NCBI RefSeq assembly: GCF_003425685.1
Contig: NZ_QJKM01000004.1
Span: forward strand, 1 to 64,000
Origin: Rhizobium terrae
GTDB taxonomy: Bacteria; Pseudomonadota; Alphaproteobacteria; Rhizobiales; Rhizobiaceae
Direction of reading: 5' to 3'
Length of the DNA stretch: 64,000 nt
How positions within the stretch are numbered: position 1 is the stretch's first letter; each line of letters opens with the position of its first letter. The notes under the pieces are model-generated. The model was not told the origin of the DNA, did not search any database, and worked only from the letters and a program-made list of their open reading frames with translations. The translations under genes were made by a program, and so were the position numbers. Positions 16,693-25,862 of this stretch are shown in pieces.

Positions 16693-17832
16693 ATGATGAA
16701 AATCTCCAGGCGCAACATGATGCAAATGGCGGGGGCGGCCGCCGTCGCCGGACCGCTCGCGAGCGCGACCCGCGCCTTCGCGGCCCGTGGGAAGGAGCTC
16801 AACATCCTCTGCTGGGAAGGCTACAATTCCGCGCAGGTGCTGGATCCCTTCCGTTCCAGCCAGTCGGCCGCCGTAAAGGCCGAGAGCCTGACCAACGATC
16901 CGACCATGATCAACCGGCTCCGGGCCGGCGAGACCAAGATCTGGGACCTCATCAACGTCAACAATCCCTGGGCCCGCAAGATCATGGCGCCAGCCGGCCT
17001 GATCAAGCCGCTGCCACGCGCCGAATTCGAGCCCTACTTCGACACGATGCTGCCCGAGTTCAAGGCGCCCTATCGCTGGGCGATGAGCGACGACGGCAAG
17101 GATCTCCTCGGCATGGCCCAGCGCTTCGGGCCCTACAGCTTCGTCATCAACACCGACGAGATCAGCAAGGCGACGGCCGAAGAACAGGGCTGGAACCTGT
17201 TCAATGATGCCTCGCTCGCCGGCAAGTATGGCATCCAAGAATCTGACGACTGGAACGTCTTCAACATTTTCCTGGTCGCCGGCATCAATCCTTTCAAGCA
17301 GCATACGGAAGAGGAATTCAAGGCTTTTGCCAAAACCGCCGAAAAGGTCTTCAAGGGCGCCAAGATGGTCGGCGACATGGCTTCGCTCAACCAGGCGCTC
17401 GTCTCGGGCGAGATCGATCTCTACATGACCGGCGGTACCTATTCAGTGTCCCCGGCGCGGGCGGACGGCTATCCGAACCTCCGCGCAATCACGCCGCTCA
17501 AGGGACCGATCGATGGGAAGGGCGGCATTTCGTGGATCGAGATCACCTCGACCGTCAACAATCCCGAGCTCTCGCCGCTTGCCGTGGAATTCCTGAAATA
17601 TGTCCAGGACCCGCAGGTCGCCCATACCGTGGCCTTTGCTGAAGGCACGTTCAATCCGGTCAGCCAGATGGGCAACCCCAAATGCTTCGAACGCTTCACC
17701 AAGGAAGAACTGGAAGCCATCCAGTGGGACAGCCTTGAGGAGGACATGTCCCGTTCGGCCGAGTATGACATCGTGCCCGACTACGACAAGGCACTGGAAC
17801 TGATGACGGCGGCCAAGCGCCTGCGCGGCTGA
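16693..17832 (+). CDS. ABC transporter substrate-binding protein, spermidine/putrescine (PotD/PotF) type
   Basis: 379 aa with a twin-arginine-like signal (KISRRNMMQMAGAAAVAGPL) ending near ATRAFA. The mature part follows the family 1 binding-protein pattern of PotD: LNILCWEGYNSAQVLDPF, then the segment with WDLINVNNPWARKI, GMAQRFGPYSFVIN, and SGEIDLYMTGGTYS. GGGGA lies seven bases before the ATG. It is the first gene of a five-gene run (binding protein, ATPase, two permeases, isochorismatase-like hydrolase). The ligand is probably a polyamine-like or amino compound, but the acidic residues that fix polyamine specificity were not checked. Confidence 0.88.
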   Translation: MMKISRRNMMQMAGAAAVAGPLASATRAFAARGKELNILCWEGYNSAQVLDPFRSSQSAAVKAESLTNDPTMINRLRAGETKIWDLINVNNPWARKIMAPAGLIKPLPRAEFEPYFDTMLPEFKAPYRWAMSDDGKDLLGMAQRFGPYSFVINTDEISKATAEEQGWNLFNDASLAGKYGIQESDDWNVFNIFLVAGINPFKQHTEEEFKAFAKTAEKVFKGAKMVGDMASLNQALVSGEIDLYMTGGTYSVSPARADGYPNLRAITPLKGPIDGKGGISWIEITSTVNNPELSPLAVEFLKYVQDPQVAHTVAFAEGTFNPVSQMGNPKCFERFTKEELEAIQWDSLEEDMSRSAEYDIVPDYDKALELMTAAKRLRG

Positions 17833-17861
17833 GCCGGCCCTGTTCTGACGGAGCAAACGAC

Positions 17862-18992
17862 ATGAGCCTTGCGATGATCTCGCCCGCCCCGCCCGACACC
17901 ACCACAAAAACCGACGACGCAGTCTTTCCGGCAACGGCGCCGGTTTTGCAACTGGTCGGTGTTCGCAAGATCTTCGGCGATTTCGCCGCCGTCGACGGCA
18001 TCAATGTCGACATCAAGGAGGGTGAATTCGTCACCATTGTCGGACCCTCCGGGTCCGGCAAGACGACCCTCCTGCGCATGCTGGCCGGCATGGAATCGCC
18101 GTCCGAAGGCTATATCACGCTCCGCGGCGAACTGATCAATGACGTACCGGCCAACAAGCGGCCGACATGCCTTGTCTTCCAGTCGCTGGCCCTGTTTCCC
18201 CACAAGACCGTCGGCGAGAACATCGAGTTTCCGCTGAAGGTCCGTAAGATGGGCGCCGCCGAACGCAAAGCGCGCGCGCTCGAACTCATGCGCATGGTGC
18301 GCCTGCCCGAACATTATTACGCCAAGAACGTGATGCGCTGCTCGGGCGGTGAAAAACAACGCGTCGCGCTCGCCCGCGCCTTTGCCTATGATCCCGATGT
18401 GCTGTTCTTCGACGAACCACTGTCAGCCCTCGACTACAAGCTGAAGAAGGCGCTGGAAAAAGAACTGAAGGACCTACACCGCGAGAGCGGAAAGACCTTC
18501 GTCTACATCACCCATTCGCTCGAGGAAGCCATGGTCATGTCCGATCGCGTCGGGGTGATGAGCCGCGGCCGCCTCGTGCAGATCGGCACGCCGGAGGAAA
18601 TCTACACGAAGCCGGCGACACGCTTCGTCGCGGAATTCTTCGGCGAAGTGAACAGTTTCGAAGTAAGGCGCGACGGTCGGGACGGCTGGATCCTCGGCGA
18701 TGGACGATCAATTATCGTCGCTCCGACGGACGAGGCGATCGGCGACACGGCAACCGTCATCGTTCGACCGGAGACCATGCGTTTCGTCACCGGCCCATCG
18801 ACCGCCGACAACCTGATCACGGGCAAGATCTACAACGAATACTCGCTCGGTTCGCGCATGCAATATCAGGTCCATTCCGGTGGCCGGATCTATCTCGTCG
18901 AAGCCGCACGGGCAGCGGTCCTCGGCCTGTCGTCAGGCGGCAGCGTCACCATCGGCTGGGACGCCCCCGACGCCATCGTGGTGGGAGGTTGA
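17862..18992 (+). CDS. ABC transporter ATP-binding protein (PotA-like)
   Basis: 376 aa. Walker A GPSGSGKT at residues 61-68, a Q-loop (CLVFQSLALFPHKTV), Walker B LFFDEPLSALD and the switch His in YITHSLEEAM. The C-terminal regulatory TOBE domain starts near 250. The ABC signature is CSGGEKQR instead of LSGGQ-type, an unusual Leu-to-Cys change, otherwise intact. It powers the importer formed with the two permeases downstream. It ends one base before the next start, so translation is coupled. Confidence 0.93.
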   Translation: MSLAMISPAPPDTTTKTDDAVFPATAPVLQLVGVRKIFGDFAAVDGINVDIKEGEFVTIVGPSGSGKTTLLRMLAGMESPSEGYITLRGELINDVPANKRPTCLVFQSLALFPHKTVGENIEFPLKVRKMGAAERKARALELMRMVRLPEHYYAKNVMRCSGGEKQRVALARAFAYDPDVLFFDEPLSALDYKLKKALEKELKDLHRESGKTFVYITHSLEEAMVMSDRVGVMSRGRLVQIGTPEEIYTKPATRFVAEFFGEVNSFEVRRDGRDGWILGDGRSIIVAPTDEAIGDTATVIVRPETMRFVTGPSTADNLITGKIYNEYSLGSRMQYQVHSGGRIYLVEAARAAVLGLSSGGSVTIGWDAPDAIVVGG

Positions 18993-18993
18993 C

Positions 18994-19890
18994 ATGGCGG
19001 CCGTGACACACGCCGGAACCGCCGGCGAACGAAACTTGCTGCCTGCCATCCCTGCCGGACTTCGCGCCGCCGCGCCCGTCGCCGTCCTCTTGGTCCTCGG
19101 ATTTCTCGCACCGCTGCTGACGGTGGCCGCCTATGCGTTTGCCACACCGAAGAGCTTCGAGGTTTTCCGTTCTTTCACGCTTGCCAACTTCTCCGCCGTA
19201 TTCGATCCGTCCAATACGGTGTGGATGTCGTTTGCTTGGTCGCTTGCCTATGCGTCCGCAACCGTGGCGCTGCTGGCGGTGATCGCTTATCCGATCGCCT
19301 ACGGCCTCAACCGAATGTTCGGCAAATGGTCGGGTCTCGTCGGCGTGCTCTTCGTCTTTCCGCTGTTCGTCTCGGAAAACGTCCGGCTCTATGGTTGGGT
19401 GTTATTCTTCATCAAAAACGGCGTACTCGACGGCGGGCTCAAATGGCTCGGTTTTTCCGGCGGTCCGGAAGTGCTCTATACCCCGGGCGCCATTCTGTTC
19501 GGGATGCTCTACGTCTATCTTCCCTTCATGTTATTCCCGATGTCGCTGGGTATTGCGATGATCCCCAAGGATCTGGTCGACGCGGCTCGCGACCTCGGAG
19601 CAAGCCGGCTCATGATCTGGCGTGAAATCGAGTTGCCGCTCGCCATGCCCGGTATCCTGGTCGGCATGTTGCTCACCTTCGTGCTCGGCGCCGGCGCCAT
19701 CGCCGAATCCAAGATTCTTGGCGGCCAGTCGGTCATCACCATCGCGCAGGACATCGAGGTTGCCTTCACCTATGCGCAGAACTGGCCGCTCGGCTCAGCA
19801 CTTGCTCTCCTGCTCGTCGCCATCGTCAGCGGGCTGGCGCTCTACGTCCTGTCGAAGCTCGATCTCGACCGCATTCTCGGCAAAAGGTGA
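18994..19890 (+). CDS. ABC transporter permease (PotB-like)
   Basis: 298 aa from ATG 18994, one base after the ATPase stop; longer in-frame extensions lie inside the ATPase gene. Six membrane helices are predicted, the first at ~25-50 (APVAVLLVLGFLAPLLTVAAY). The EAA loop is DAARDLGASRLMIWREIELPLAMPGI, contacting the ATPase. PotB-type inner-membrane subunit of the polyamine/opine-type importer family. Confidence 0.93.
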   Translation: MAAVTHAGTAGERNLLPAIPAGLRAAAPVAVLLVLGFLAPLLTVAAYAFATPKSFEVFRSFTLANFSAVFDPSNTVWMSFAWSLAYASATVALLAVIAYPIAYGLNRMFGKWSGLVGVLFVFPLFVSENVRLYGWVLFFIKNGVLDGGLKWLGFSGGPEVLYTPGAILFGMLYVYLPFMLFPMSLGIAMIPKDLVDAARDLGASRLMIWREIELPLAMPGILVGMLLTFVLGAGAIAESKILGGQSVITIAQDIEVAFTYAQNWPLGSALALLLVAIVSGLALYVLSKLDLDRILGKR

Positions 19891-19893
19891 GAC

Positions 19894-20700
19894 ATGGAAA
19901 CCCGTTCGCAAATCCGCGCCCGCGCCTTCGTGAAGGTCTGGACCGCGTTTGTCATTCTCGTCATCTACCTGCCGATCATCTGCGGTGCGCTGGCCGGCCT
20001 GTCGAAGGGACGTTATTTCGGCTTTCCGATCCGCATCTTCTCAACCGAATGGTGGGGCAAGACCTTCGCGTCGCTTGAAATCCAGTCACTGGTGCAGAAC
20101 TCCCTGCTGATCGCCTTCATCGTCACTCTGGTCTCGGTGGTCTTCGCCTTCTTTGGCGCGCTTGCCTTTGCCCGCTACGACTGGAGGGGACGCAAGCTGT
20201 TCCAGAAGGCGATCCTCTTGCCGGTCTTCTTTCCGCAGCCGGTGCTGGGGCTTGCCCTTCTCTTGTGGTTCAACGCGCTCGGCATCAATCCGAGTTGGCA
20301 GACGGCCGTCGTCGCCCATCTCGTCTGGATCGTTCCGGTCGTGACGCTGGTGATCGCGATCCAGGTCTATTCCTTCGACCCGACGCTCGAAGAGGCCGCC
20401 CGCGACCTTGGCGCGAGCCGCTGGTTCATCCTGCGCGAAGTGACCTTGCCGATCCTCTGGCCGGGCATCTGGTCGGGCGCGCTCTTCGCCTTTCTGCTTT
20501 CCTGGGGCAATTTCCCACTGTCGCTCTATACCGCCGGCGTCGACTCGACGATCCCGAAATGGCTCTATTCGAAGATGGTCGCCGGCTATTCGCCGATGGT
20601 GCCGGCGCTCGGGACGATGAGTACGCTTTCGGCCGCCGTCCTGCTTCTTGCCGGGGGCCTTGCGATCACGCTGGTGCGCCGTCGCCGGGCGGATGCATGA
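19894..20700 (+). CDS. ABC transporter permease (PotC-like)
   Basis: 268 aa, starting 3 bp after the first permease. Six predicted helices (first FVILVIYLPIICGALAGL); the EAA loop reads EEAARDLGASRWFILREVTL, then PILWPGIW. It pairs with the preceding PotB-like subunit to form the channel. The gene ends 10 bp before the isochorismatase-like gene, so that enzyme is very likely co-transcribed with the importer. Confidence 0.93.
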   Translation: METRSQIRARAFVKVWTAFVILVIYLPIICGALAGLSKGRYFGFPIRIFSTEWWGKTFASLEIQSLVQNSLLIAFIVTLVSVVFAFFGALAFARYDWRGRKLFQKAILLPVFFPQPVLGLALLLWFNALGINPSWQTAVVAHLVWIVPVVTLVIAIQVYSFDPTLEEAARDLGASRWFILREVTLPILWPGIWSGALFAFLLSWGNFPLSLYTAGVDSTIPKWLYSKMVAGYSPMVPALGTMSTLSAAVLLLAGGLAITLVRRRRADA

Positions 20701-20710
20701 GGGCGGGCAC

Positions 20711-21412
20711 ATGAGCTGGAAAACCGAACGTCGGTCCTTCTACTATCAAGGCGCACCGGAGCCCGAGGATCCGGTGCTCGAAAGGGGCAAGGTGGCGCTG
20801 TTGGTCATAGACATGCAGAACACCTATCTCGATCGCCCGGATCCCGCGACCCTCACGGGGGACGACCTTGCCCGCTATCACGCCTGGACGCCTTTCCATG
20901 ATCGGATGCACGGCACCGTCATCCCCAACAACCAGCGCCTCCTGGAGCGCTTCCGCGCGCTCGGTCTCGATGTGTTCTTCGCGCGCATCGCATGCCTGCG
21001 CAAAGACGGCCGCGACCGCTCGCTCAGCCAGAAGAAACCGGGCTGGAACAATCTTCTCCTGCCTAAGGAGGAGGAAGCCTCGCAGATCCTGCCGCAGATC
21101 GCCCCCCACGACGGCGAGATCGTCGTCACCAAGACCACCGACAGCGCGTTGACCGGCACTAATCTCAGGCTTGTGCTGGCCAACATGGGCATCACCCATG
21201 TCGTGTGCTGTGGCATCTTCACCGACCAGTGCGTCTCCTCGACGGTCCGCAGTCTCGCCGACGAGAGCTTCGACGTCATCGTCGTCGACGACGCCTGCGC
21301 TGCCGGCACGATCAAACTGCATGTGAGTGAACTTGAGCGGCTCCATATGATCTATGCCAACGTGATGACTACGGACGAGTTGATCGCGTACCTGCCGCAG
21401 GCGGAGGCTTGA
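20711..21412 (+). CDS. Isochorismatase-like cysteine hydrolase
   Basis: 233 aa from ATG 20711. The catalytic triad of the family is visible: Asp34 in LLVIDMQNTY, Lys141 in VVTKTTDSALTGT, and Cys174 in GIFTDQCVSSTVRSLAD. The fold includes nicotinamidases, N-carbamoylsarcosine and ureidoacrylate (RutB-like) amidohydrolases and phenazine isochorismatases. Placement inside an amine-type ABC operon favours amide or carbamoyl hydrolysis on the imported compound. Exact substrate unknown. Confidence 0.9.
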   Translation: MSWKTERRSFYYQGAPEPEDPVLERGKVALLVIDMQNTYLDRPDPATLTGDDLARYHAWTPFHDRMHGTVIPNNQRLLERFRALGLDVFFARIACLRKDGRDRSLSQKKPGWNNLLLPKEEEASQILPQIAPHDGEIVVTKTTDSALTGTNLRLVLANMGITHVVCCGIFTDQCVSSTVRSLADESFDVIVVDDACAAGTIKLHVSELERLHMIYANVMTTDELIAYLPQAEA

Positions 21413-21654
21413 GACGAGCGGGGATAGAACACGCATGATACTTGTTCGGCCTCGTCGTTCCTGACACAACTCTCGCGATGAACGCACCCGAAATCCATTC
21501 GATCATCGCCCGGTCTCCGACGAAGGCCAGGCCTATGCCCGCCCTCATGCAGATGTCGGCAGGGTACTGGTGGTGCGGTCTAAGATGCGGTTCTGGCCGG
21601 CGGACTGGAATGGGTGGCCGAAAAGACCTGTGGAATGCTGAGGAGCAAGCGGCG

Positions 21655-22416
21655 ATGAAGAAACCGAAGAGCGTACGTCAAGAACGCATCCTGACCGAGC
21701 TCAACCAGGCACCGAGCCTGCGCGTGGCGGAACTTGCCCGACGGCTCGACGTTTCGACCGAGACCATCCGCCGCGATCTCGACGAGATGACCGAACAGGG
21801 CCTGCTCAACCGTACCTACGGCGGAGCCGTGCGCTCTCTCTCCACCGAACCGTCGGTGACCGAGCGCCACACTCTTTTCGTCGCCGAGCGCGAGCGGATC
21901 GCCAAGGCGGCGGCGCAGATCCTGAAGGGTGCTCAGGTGCTGATGATAGGCTCCGGTTCGACCACGGTGCACACCGCCAGGCGCATTGCGGTGGAGATGA
22001 AGAACATCACCGTGCTCACCCATTCCTTCGGCGTTGCGACCGTGCTCGCGATCAATCCGACCATCAAGGTCCTCATGTTGCCAGGGGATTATCACGCCAC
22101 CGAGGGCGCGACTGTCGGCGCGCATACGGTTTCGTTCCTCAATTCCTTCTACGCCGATTTCGCCATTCTCGGCGCGAGCGGCCTCGGTCCCGATGGGCCT
22201 TCCGATGCGCTTCTCGAATGCGGGGCGGTCTATAGCGCCATGGTGACACGCGCCGCAGGCACCGTCGTCGTTGCCGACCACTCCAAGCAAGACCGGCTGT
22301 TCCCGGCCCGTTACGCGTCCTGGCGCGATATCAATCACGTGGTGACAGACAAGATGCCGGGCGATGATCTGAAGAACAACCTGGACGACAATGGTGTGAA
22401 ACTCACGGTCTGCTGA
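21655..22416 (+). CDS. DeoR-family transcriptional regulator
   Basis: 253 aa from ATG 21655 with GAGGAGC upstream; earlier in-frame starts give no family sequence. N-terminal DeoR HTH: RQERILTELNQAPSLRVAEL, ARRLDVSTETIRRDLDEM, NRTYGGAV. The sensor domain (residues ~75-235) has the sugar-phosphate-isomerase-like motifs MIGSGSTTVHTARR and SDALLECGAVYSAM. DeoR proteins usually respond to phosphorylated intermediates, which fits a cluster holding a small-molecule kinase at 13231. It probably binds the dyads at 13170, 16402 and 16601. Confidence 0.92.
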   Translation: MKKPKSVRQERILTELNQAPSLRVAELARRLDVSTETIRRDLDEMTEQGLLNRTYGGAVRSLSTEPSVTERHTLFVAERERIAKAAAQILKGAQVLMIGSGSTTVHTARRIAVEMKNITVLTHSFGVATVLAINPTIKVLMLPGDYHATEGATVGAHTVSFLNSFYADFAILGASGLGPDGPSDALLECGAVYSAMVTRAAGTVVVADHSKQDRLFPARYASWRDINHVVTDKMPGDDLKNNLDDNGVKLTVC

Positions 22417-22445
22417 CCGGAAGGCGTGAAGACAAGGCAGGAAGC

Positions 22446-23588
22446 ATGGCCACCGACACATCCGCCGAGAAGCGAAAACGCGCCCGTGATTTCGGCATCC
22501 CCTTTGACGGCACACCGGGGCCGCTGAATGCGATTACCGATGTCGGCGGCGTGCATGTCGGGTTCTCCACCGTCCGCGAGGAAACACCCCGCCCCGGCCG
22601 CAAGCTGCCTGTTCGCACCGGCGTGACCGCGATCCTGCCGCACGCGACGGCCGATGAACCGGTTCCAGTCTTCGCCGGAATCCATCGCTTCAACGGCAAT
22701 GGCGAGATGACTGGCTCGCACTGGATCAAGGACGGCGGCTATTTTGTCGGGCCTGTCCTGATCACCAACACCCACAGCGTCGGCATCACCCATCACGGCG
22801 CGGTGCGCTGGATGATCGACCGGTACGCCGCCACCTATGAAGGCGACGATCACCTGTGGCTCATGCCGGTGGTGGCGGAAACCTATGACGGCCTGCTCAA
22901 CGATATCAACGGCCAACACGTCACCGTCGACCATGTCTTCGAGGCACTGAACGGGGCGAGAGCCGGCCCGGTCGCCGAGGGCAATGTCGGCGGCGGCACC
23001 GGCATGATCGCCTATGGTTTCAAGGGTGGTACCGGCACCGCCTCGCGGCGGATCGCGATCAGCGGCCAGGAATCCACTGTCGCGGCGGTGGTACAGGCCA
23101 ATCACGGCCGGCGGGACTGGCTGACGATCGGTGGCGTTCCGGTTGGCAAGCTGCTGAAGGAAGGTGATCTTGGTCTTTCCGAGCGCGGCTCGATCATCGT
23201 CGTGATCGCGACAGACCTGCCGCTCGCGCCGCATCAGTTGCAGAAGCTTGCCCGCCGCGCCGCAATCGGCATCGGCCGCAACGGTACGATCGGCGGCAAC
23301 AATTCCGGCGACATCTTCCTGGCCTTCTCGACCGCCAATCCCCATCCGATGCGCCACAAGGCGGACGCCGTGCTGACTATCGCCATGGTCAATGACGAGA
23401 TCCTCGACCCGGTCTATGAGGCCGCCGTCCAGAGCGTCGAGGAAGCTGTCGTTAACGCCATGATCGCCGCAGAAACCACCGGCGGGACGCCCCACGACCG
23501 TCACCGCATCGAGGCGATCGATGGCTCAAAGGTCGCAGATCTATTGCGACGTCATCCCGGAGAGACAACACGCTCGACGTCCGGATAA
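22446..23588 (+). CDS. P1/S58 family aminopeptidase (DmpA-like)
   Basis: 380 aa. An N-terminal nucleophile-type peptidase: the predicted self-cleavage and catalytic pair Gly248-Ser249 lies in SERGSIIVVIATDLPL. Conserved NVGGGTGMIAYGFKGGTGTAS (180-200) and TIGGNNSGD (281-289) frame the active site. The start reads NAITDVGGVHVGFSTV as in DmpA of Ochrobactrum. Members are L-aminopeptidase/D-Ala-esterases or beta-peptidyl aminopeptidases, acting on N-terminal residues of small peptides or amides. It is the last gene after deoR, 29 bp downstream. This suggests the imported compound carries an amide or peptide bond. Confidence 0.92.
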   Translation: MATDTSAEKRKRARDFGIPFDGTPGPLNAITDVGGVHVGFSTVREETPRPGRKLPVRTGVTAILPHATADEPVPVFAGIHRFNGNGEMTGSHWIKDGGYFVGPVLITNTHSVGITHHGAVRWMIDRYAATYEGDDHLWLMPVVAETYDGLLNDINGQHVTVDHVFEALNGARAGPVAEGNVGGGTGMIAYGFKGGTGTASRRIAISGQESTVAAVVQANHGRRDWLTIGGVPVGKLLKEGDLGLSERGSIIVVIATDLPLAPHQLQKLARRAAIGIGRNGTIGGNNSGDIFLAFSTANPHPMRHKADAVLTIAMVNDEILDPVYEAAVQSVEEAVVNAMIAAETTGGTPHDRHRIEAIDGSKVADLLRRHPGETTRSTSG

Positions 23589-23589
23589 A

Positions 23590-23700
23590 GCACATGAACG
23601 CGCCATCAATCATCCGCCGCACCTCGCCCGAGGGCACCTGAACCCGCCGCCAGACCATGCGGCTTACGTCTTTCAAAAAGATCCGGAATTGCAGGATCAT
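23590..23700 (-). pseudogene. pRiA4b ORF-3-like protein, N-terminal remnant
   Basis: From an ATG at 23700 the minus strand reads MILQFRIFLKDVSRMVWRRV, then QVPSGEVRRMIDGAFM. This matches the conserved start of the pRiA4b ORF-3 family (LRIxLxDVxPxIWRRxxVP). The rest of the ~180-residue family is absent; the frame runs into the antisense of the aminopeptidase gene. This plasmid-associated family fits an accessory replicon. Confidence 0.45.
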
Positions 23701-23918
23701 GGGAGACCCGTCTGGCGTCGATGGACTCTTCGCCAACGCCCCTTACCGAGGTTTCTTGGTTGTTGATTTCAAAACCATGGGTCTCCGCGAAATTCGTCAC
23801 CCCCCATAGCCCATTCAGGCCAGATCAGGCACTGCCACACAATTCCTCATACTGTCCTCAAAAGAAGCTTCATCGGCAAGCCGCGTCCGTTCACCAGAGC
23901 GACGGGAATGTGCCTGAG

Positions 23919-23946
23919 AAAAAAGGGGCCATCCTCGGATGGCCCC
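23919..23946 (-). terminator. Rho-independent terminator of the minus-strand binding-protein gene
   Basis: GGGGCCAT (23925-23932) pairs with ATGGCCCC (23939-23946) around a 6-base loop. On the minus strand the hairpin is followed by six T (23924-23919). It lies 48 bp past the stop of the gene at 23994. Confidence 0.85.
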
Positions 23947-23993
23947 AGTCAGGGTCGAGCCTCAGTCGGCTTTAGACCCGGGGTTACCCAAGA

Positions 23994-25565
23994 TCACTTT
24001 ACCTTCCAGACACCCCAGGCGCGCGGCTTGTCGAGCGCCCAGGATTCGTAATTCCGCAACTTCGGTGATACGGCCTCGATGACAGGATTGTAGTAGAGGC
24101 CGATCATCGGCACCTGTTCTCCCATCAGCGCATGCATCTGCTTGAAAACCGCCTTGCGCTGATCGAGGTCAACCGTGGCGATTGCCTTGAGGAAAAGCTC
24201 CTGGGCTTTTGGATCATCCCACTGGTAACTTGCCACGGCCTTTTTCGAGCCGGTAAACATTCCGTATATTACCGTAGGATCCGGCCGGGAGCCGTAGCCG
24301 AAGGCCTGCATCTGGAATTTGCCAGACAGGTAGTTGTCGAGCTGTGCGCCCCAGTCGAGCGTTTCGATCTCGACATTCATGCCGATCGCGGTCAGCATCG
24401 CCTGTGCGAGCACGGCATTCTCGTACATGCCGATATAGCGCTGATTGGCCTGGATCTTGATTGGCTGCCCCTTGTATCCCGCCTCCTTCAACAGCTTCCT
24501 CGCGGCGTCCGGATCATAGGCCGGCCAATCCTGAAAAGACCTGTCGAACAGCGCGCTTGCCTGCGGCACGCCCGACGGATTGAACTCGGTCATTCCGGCG
24601 GTTTTTACCTGCGTGATCTGTTTCAGATCCATGGCATGCGCCATGGCGCGGCGGATGCGAACGTCGGAGAGCAGCGGGTCGCTGGTCTGGATCAGGATCG
24701 CCGAAAACGACAGGCCCGGAGCCAATTGGATAACCGCGCCCCTGCCCTTCAGGTCGTCCATTCGGGAAGCCTGGATTGTCGAGACGACATCAACCTGAGC
24801 AGCAAACAGAGCCGTTTCCGCCGCTGTCTTGTCCGGGATCACCACGAAACGGGCCTCGTCCACGTAGACGCTGCGGTCGCCGGTATAGCCGTCACGTTTT
24901 TCCCTGAGCGGCACGTATCCGGCAAAGCGGGAGAGCGTGACATATTGCTCCTTCTTCCACTCCTTCAGCGTAAAGGAACCGCTGCCGATCGCCGAGCCCT
25001 CTATCCACTTTCCGTCCGCTCCGACATTCTTCGGACTGGCGACCCAGGTGTTGCAGACCGGATCGGCGATACGGATGAGAAACTGGGTATTGGGAGCATC
25101 TATGGTATAGACGACGGTGTTCTCGTCCGCAGCCTCCACCGAGACCACTTTCAGCCCGCGGGTTCCGTTGAAATTGCCGATACAGGGCCAAGGTGTCTGC
25201 GTACCGGCAGTCGCCATGCGGCGGTCCCAGGACCACTTCACATCCGAGGCAAGAACCCTGTCGCCGTTGTGAAAGACTGCGCCGGGGCGGATCTTGAAAC
25301 TGTATTGCTTGCCGTCTTCCGAGGCACTCCAGCTCTGGGCGAGGACCGGGCCGATCGTCATATCGTTCCTGTACGAAACCAGCGGCTCATAAATGTGGTT
25401 AAGCACGGTTTCGGTGATCGCATCGGTGCGGCTGGCGTCAAGGCTGCGAATATCCGCCGTAAGAACGATATTCAGCGTGCCGCCTCTTTGCGGCTCTTCG
25501 GCCCGCGCGCCGCCGCATGTCAGCACACATGCGCTGAAAAGCGCAAACACTATCGGTCTCTTCAT
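23994..25565 (-). CDS. ABC peptide/opine-type substrate-binding protein (family 5), SBP-1
   Basis: 523 aa. The start at 25565 is fixed by GGAG six bases upstream; the ATG at 25571 overlaps that site. A Sec signal (MKRPIVFALFSACVLTCGGARA) has no lipobox. The family 5 (DppA/OppA) pattern is clear: GGTLNIVLTADIRSLDASR, SYNDMTIGPVLAQSW-like region, and YSFKIRPGAVFHNGD. It is about 60-70% alike by eye to the proteins at 52292 and 57411, an in-cluster paralog set. No translocon is adjacent; the only family 5 permease/ATPase genes are at 30847-34268. A regulon palindrome lies 85 bp upstream. Confidence 0.9.
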   Translation of the reverse strand: MKRPIVFALFSACVLTCGGARAEEPQRGGTLNIVLTADIRSLDASRTDAITETVLNHIYEPLVSYRNDMTIGPVLAQSWSASEDGKQYSFKIRPGAVFHNGDRVLASDVKWSWDRRMATAGTQTPWPCIGNFNGTRGLKVVSVEAADENTVVYTIDAPNTQFLIRIADPVCNTWVASPKNVGADGKWIEGSAIGSGSFTLKEWKKEQYVTLSRFAGYVPLREKRDGYTGDRSVYVDEARFVVIPDKTAAETALFAAQVDVVSTIQASRMDDLKGRGAVIQLAPGLSFSAILIQTSDPLLSDVRIRRAMAHAMDLKQITQVKTAGMTEFNPSGVPQASALFDRSFQDWPAYDPDAARKLLKEAGYKGQPIKIQANQRYIGMYENAVLAQAMLTAIGMNVEIETLDWGAQLDNYLSGKFQMQAFGYGSRPDPTVIYGMFTGSKKAVASYQWDDPKAQELFLKAIATVDLDQRKAVFKQMHALMGEQVPMIGLYYNPVIEAVSPKLRNYESWALDKPRAWGVWKVK

Positions 25566-25649
25566 GTCCATCTCCAAACCATTCCCCTGCTTGTTGTCGA
25601 TTTCACAATGGCTTTCGGCTCGGCATCGATCGAAAGCGTCCGGGATTTT

Positions 25650-25668
25650 CCGTGATCTGCGATCGCAC
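25650..25668. promoter_or_regulatory. Regulon palindrome, site A
   Basis: CCGTGATCTGCGATCGCAC: GATC-TGC-GATC core with the right arm GATCGCAC intact and a degenerate left arm. It sits 84 bp before the SBP-1 start. One of nine copies; see the site at 49110 for the perfect version. Confidence 0.8.
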
Positions 25669-25862
25669 AAATAAATGAACTACGGCTGCGGCAGACTGTC
25701 AATGCCAAATTCACATAACATATTGAATTTACTTTATATTTCCAAATTTCAACGCTTGTCCGCCCCTGCTTCAGTCGCCAAAAGCAGGCACGTTACTTGA
25801 GTTTTTGAAATCTTTGATGCCCCGGATGCCGGCAATGCGCTACTTACGCCAGCAGGAACGGC

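Noticed and set aside
24132..25655. 507-codon plus-strand open frame
   Set aside because: Exactly antisense to the SBP-1 gene; His/Arg-rich shadow composition with no family motifs, while the minus strand has a signal peptide and family 5 sequence.
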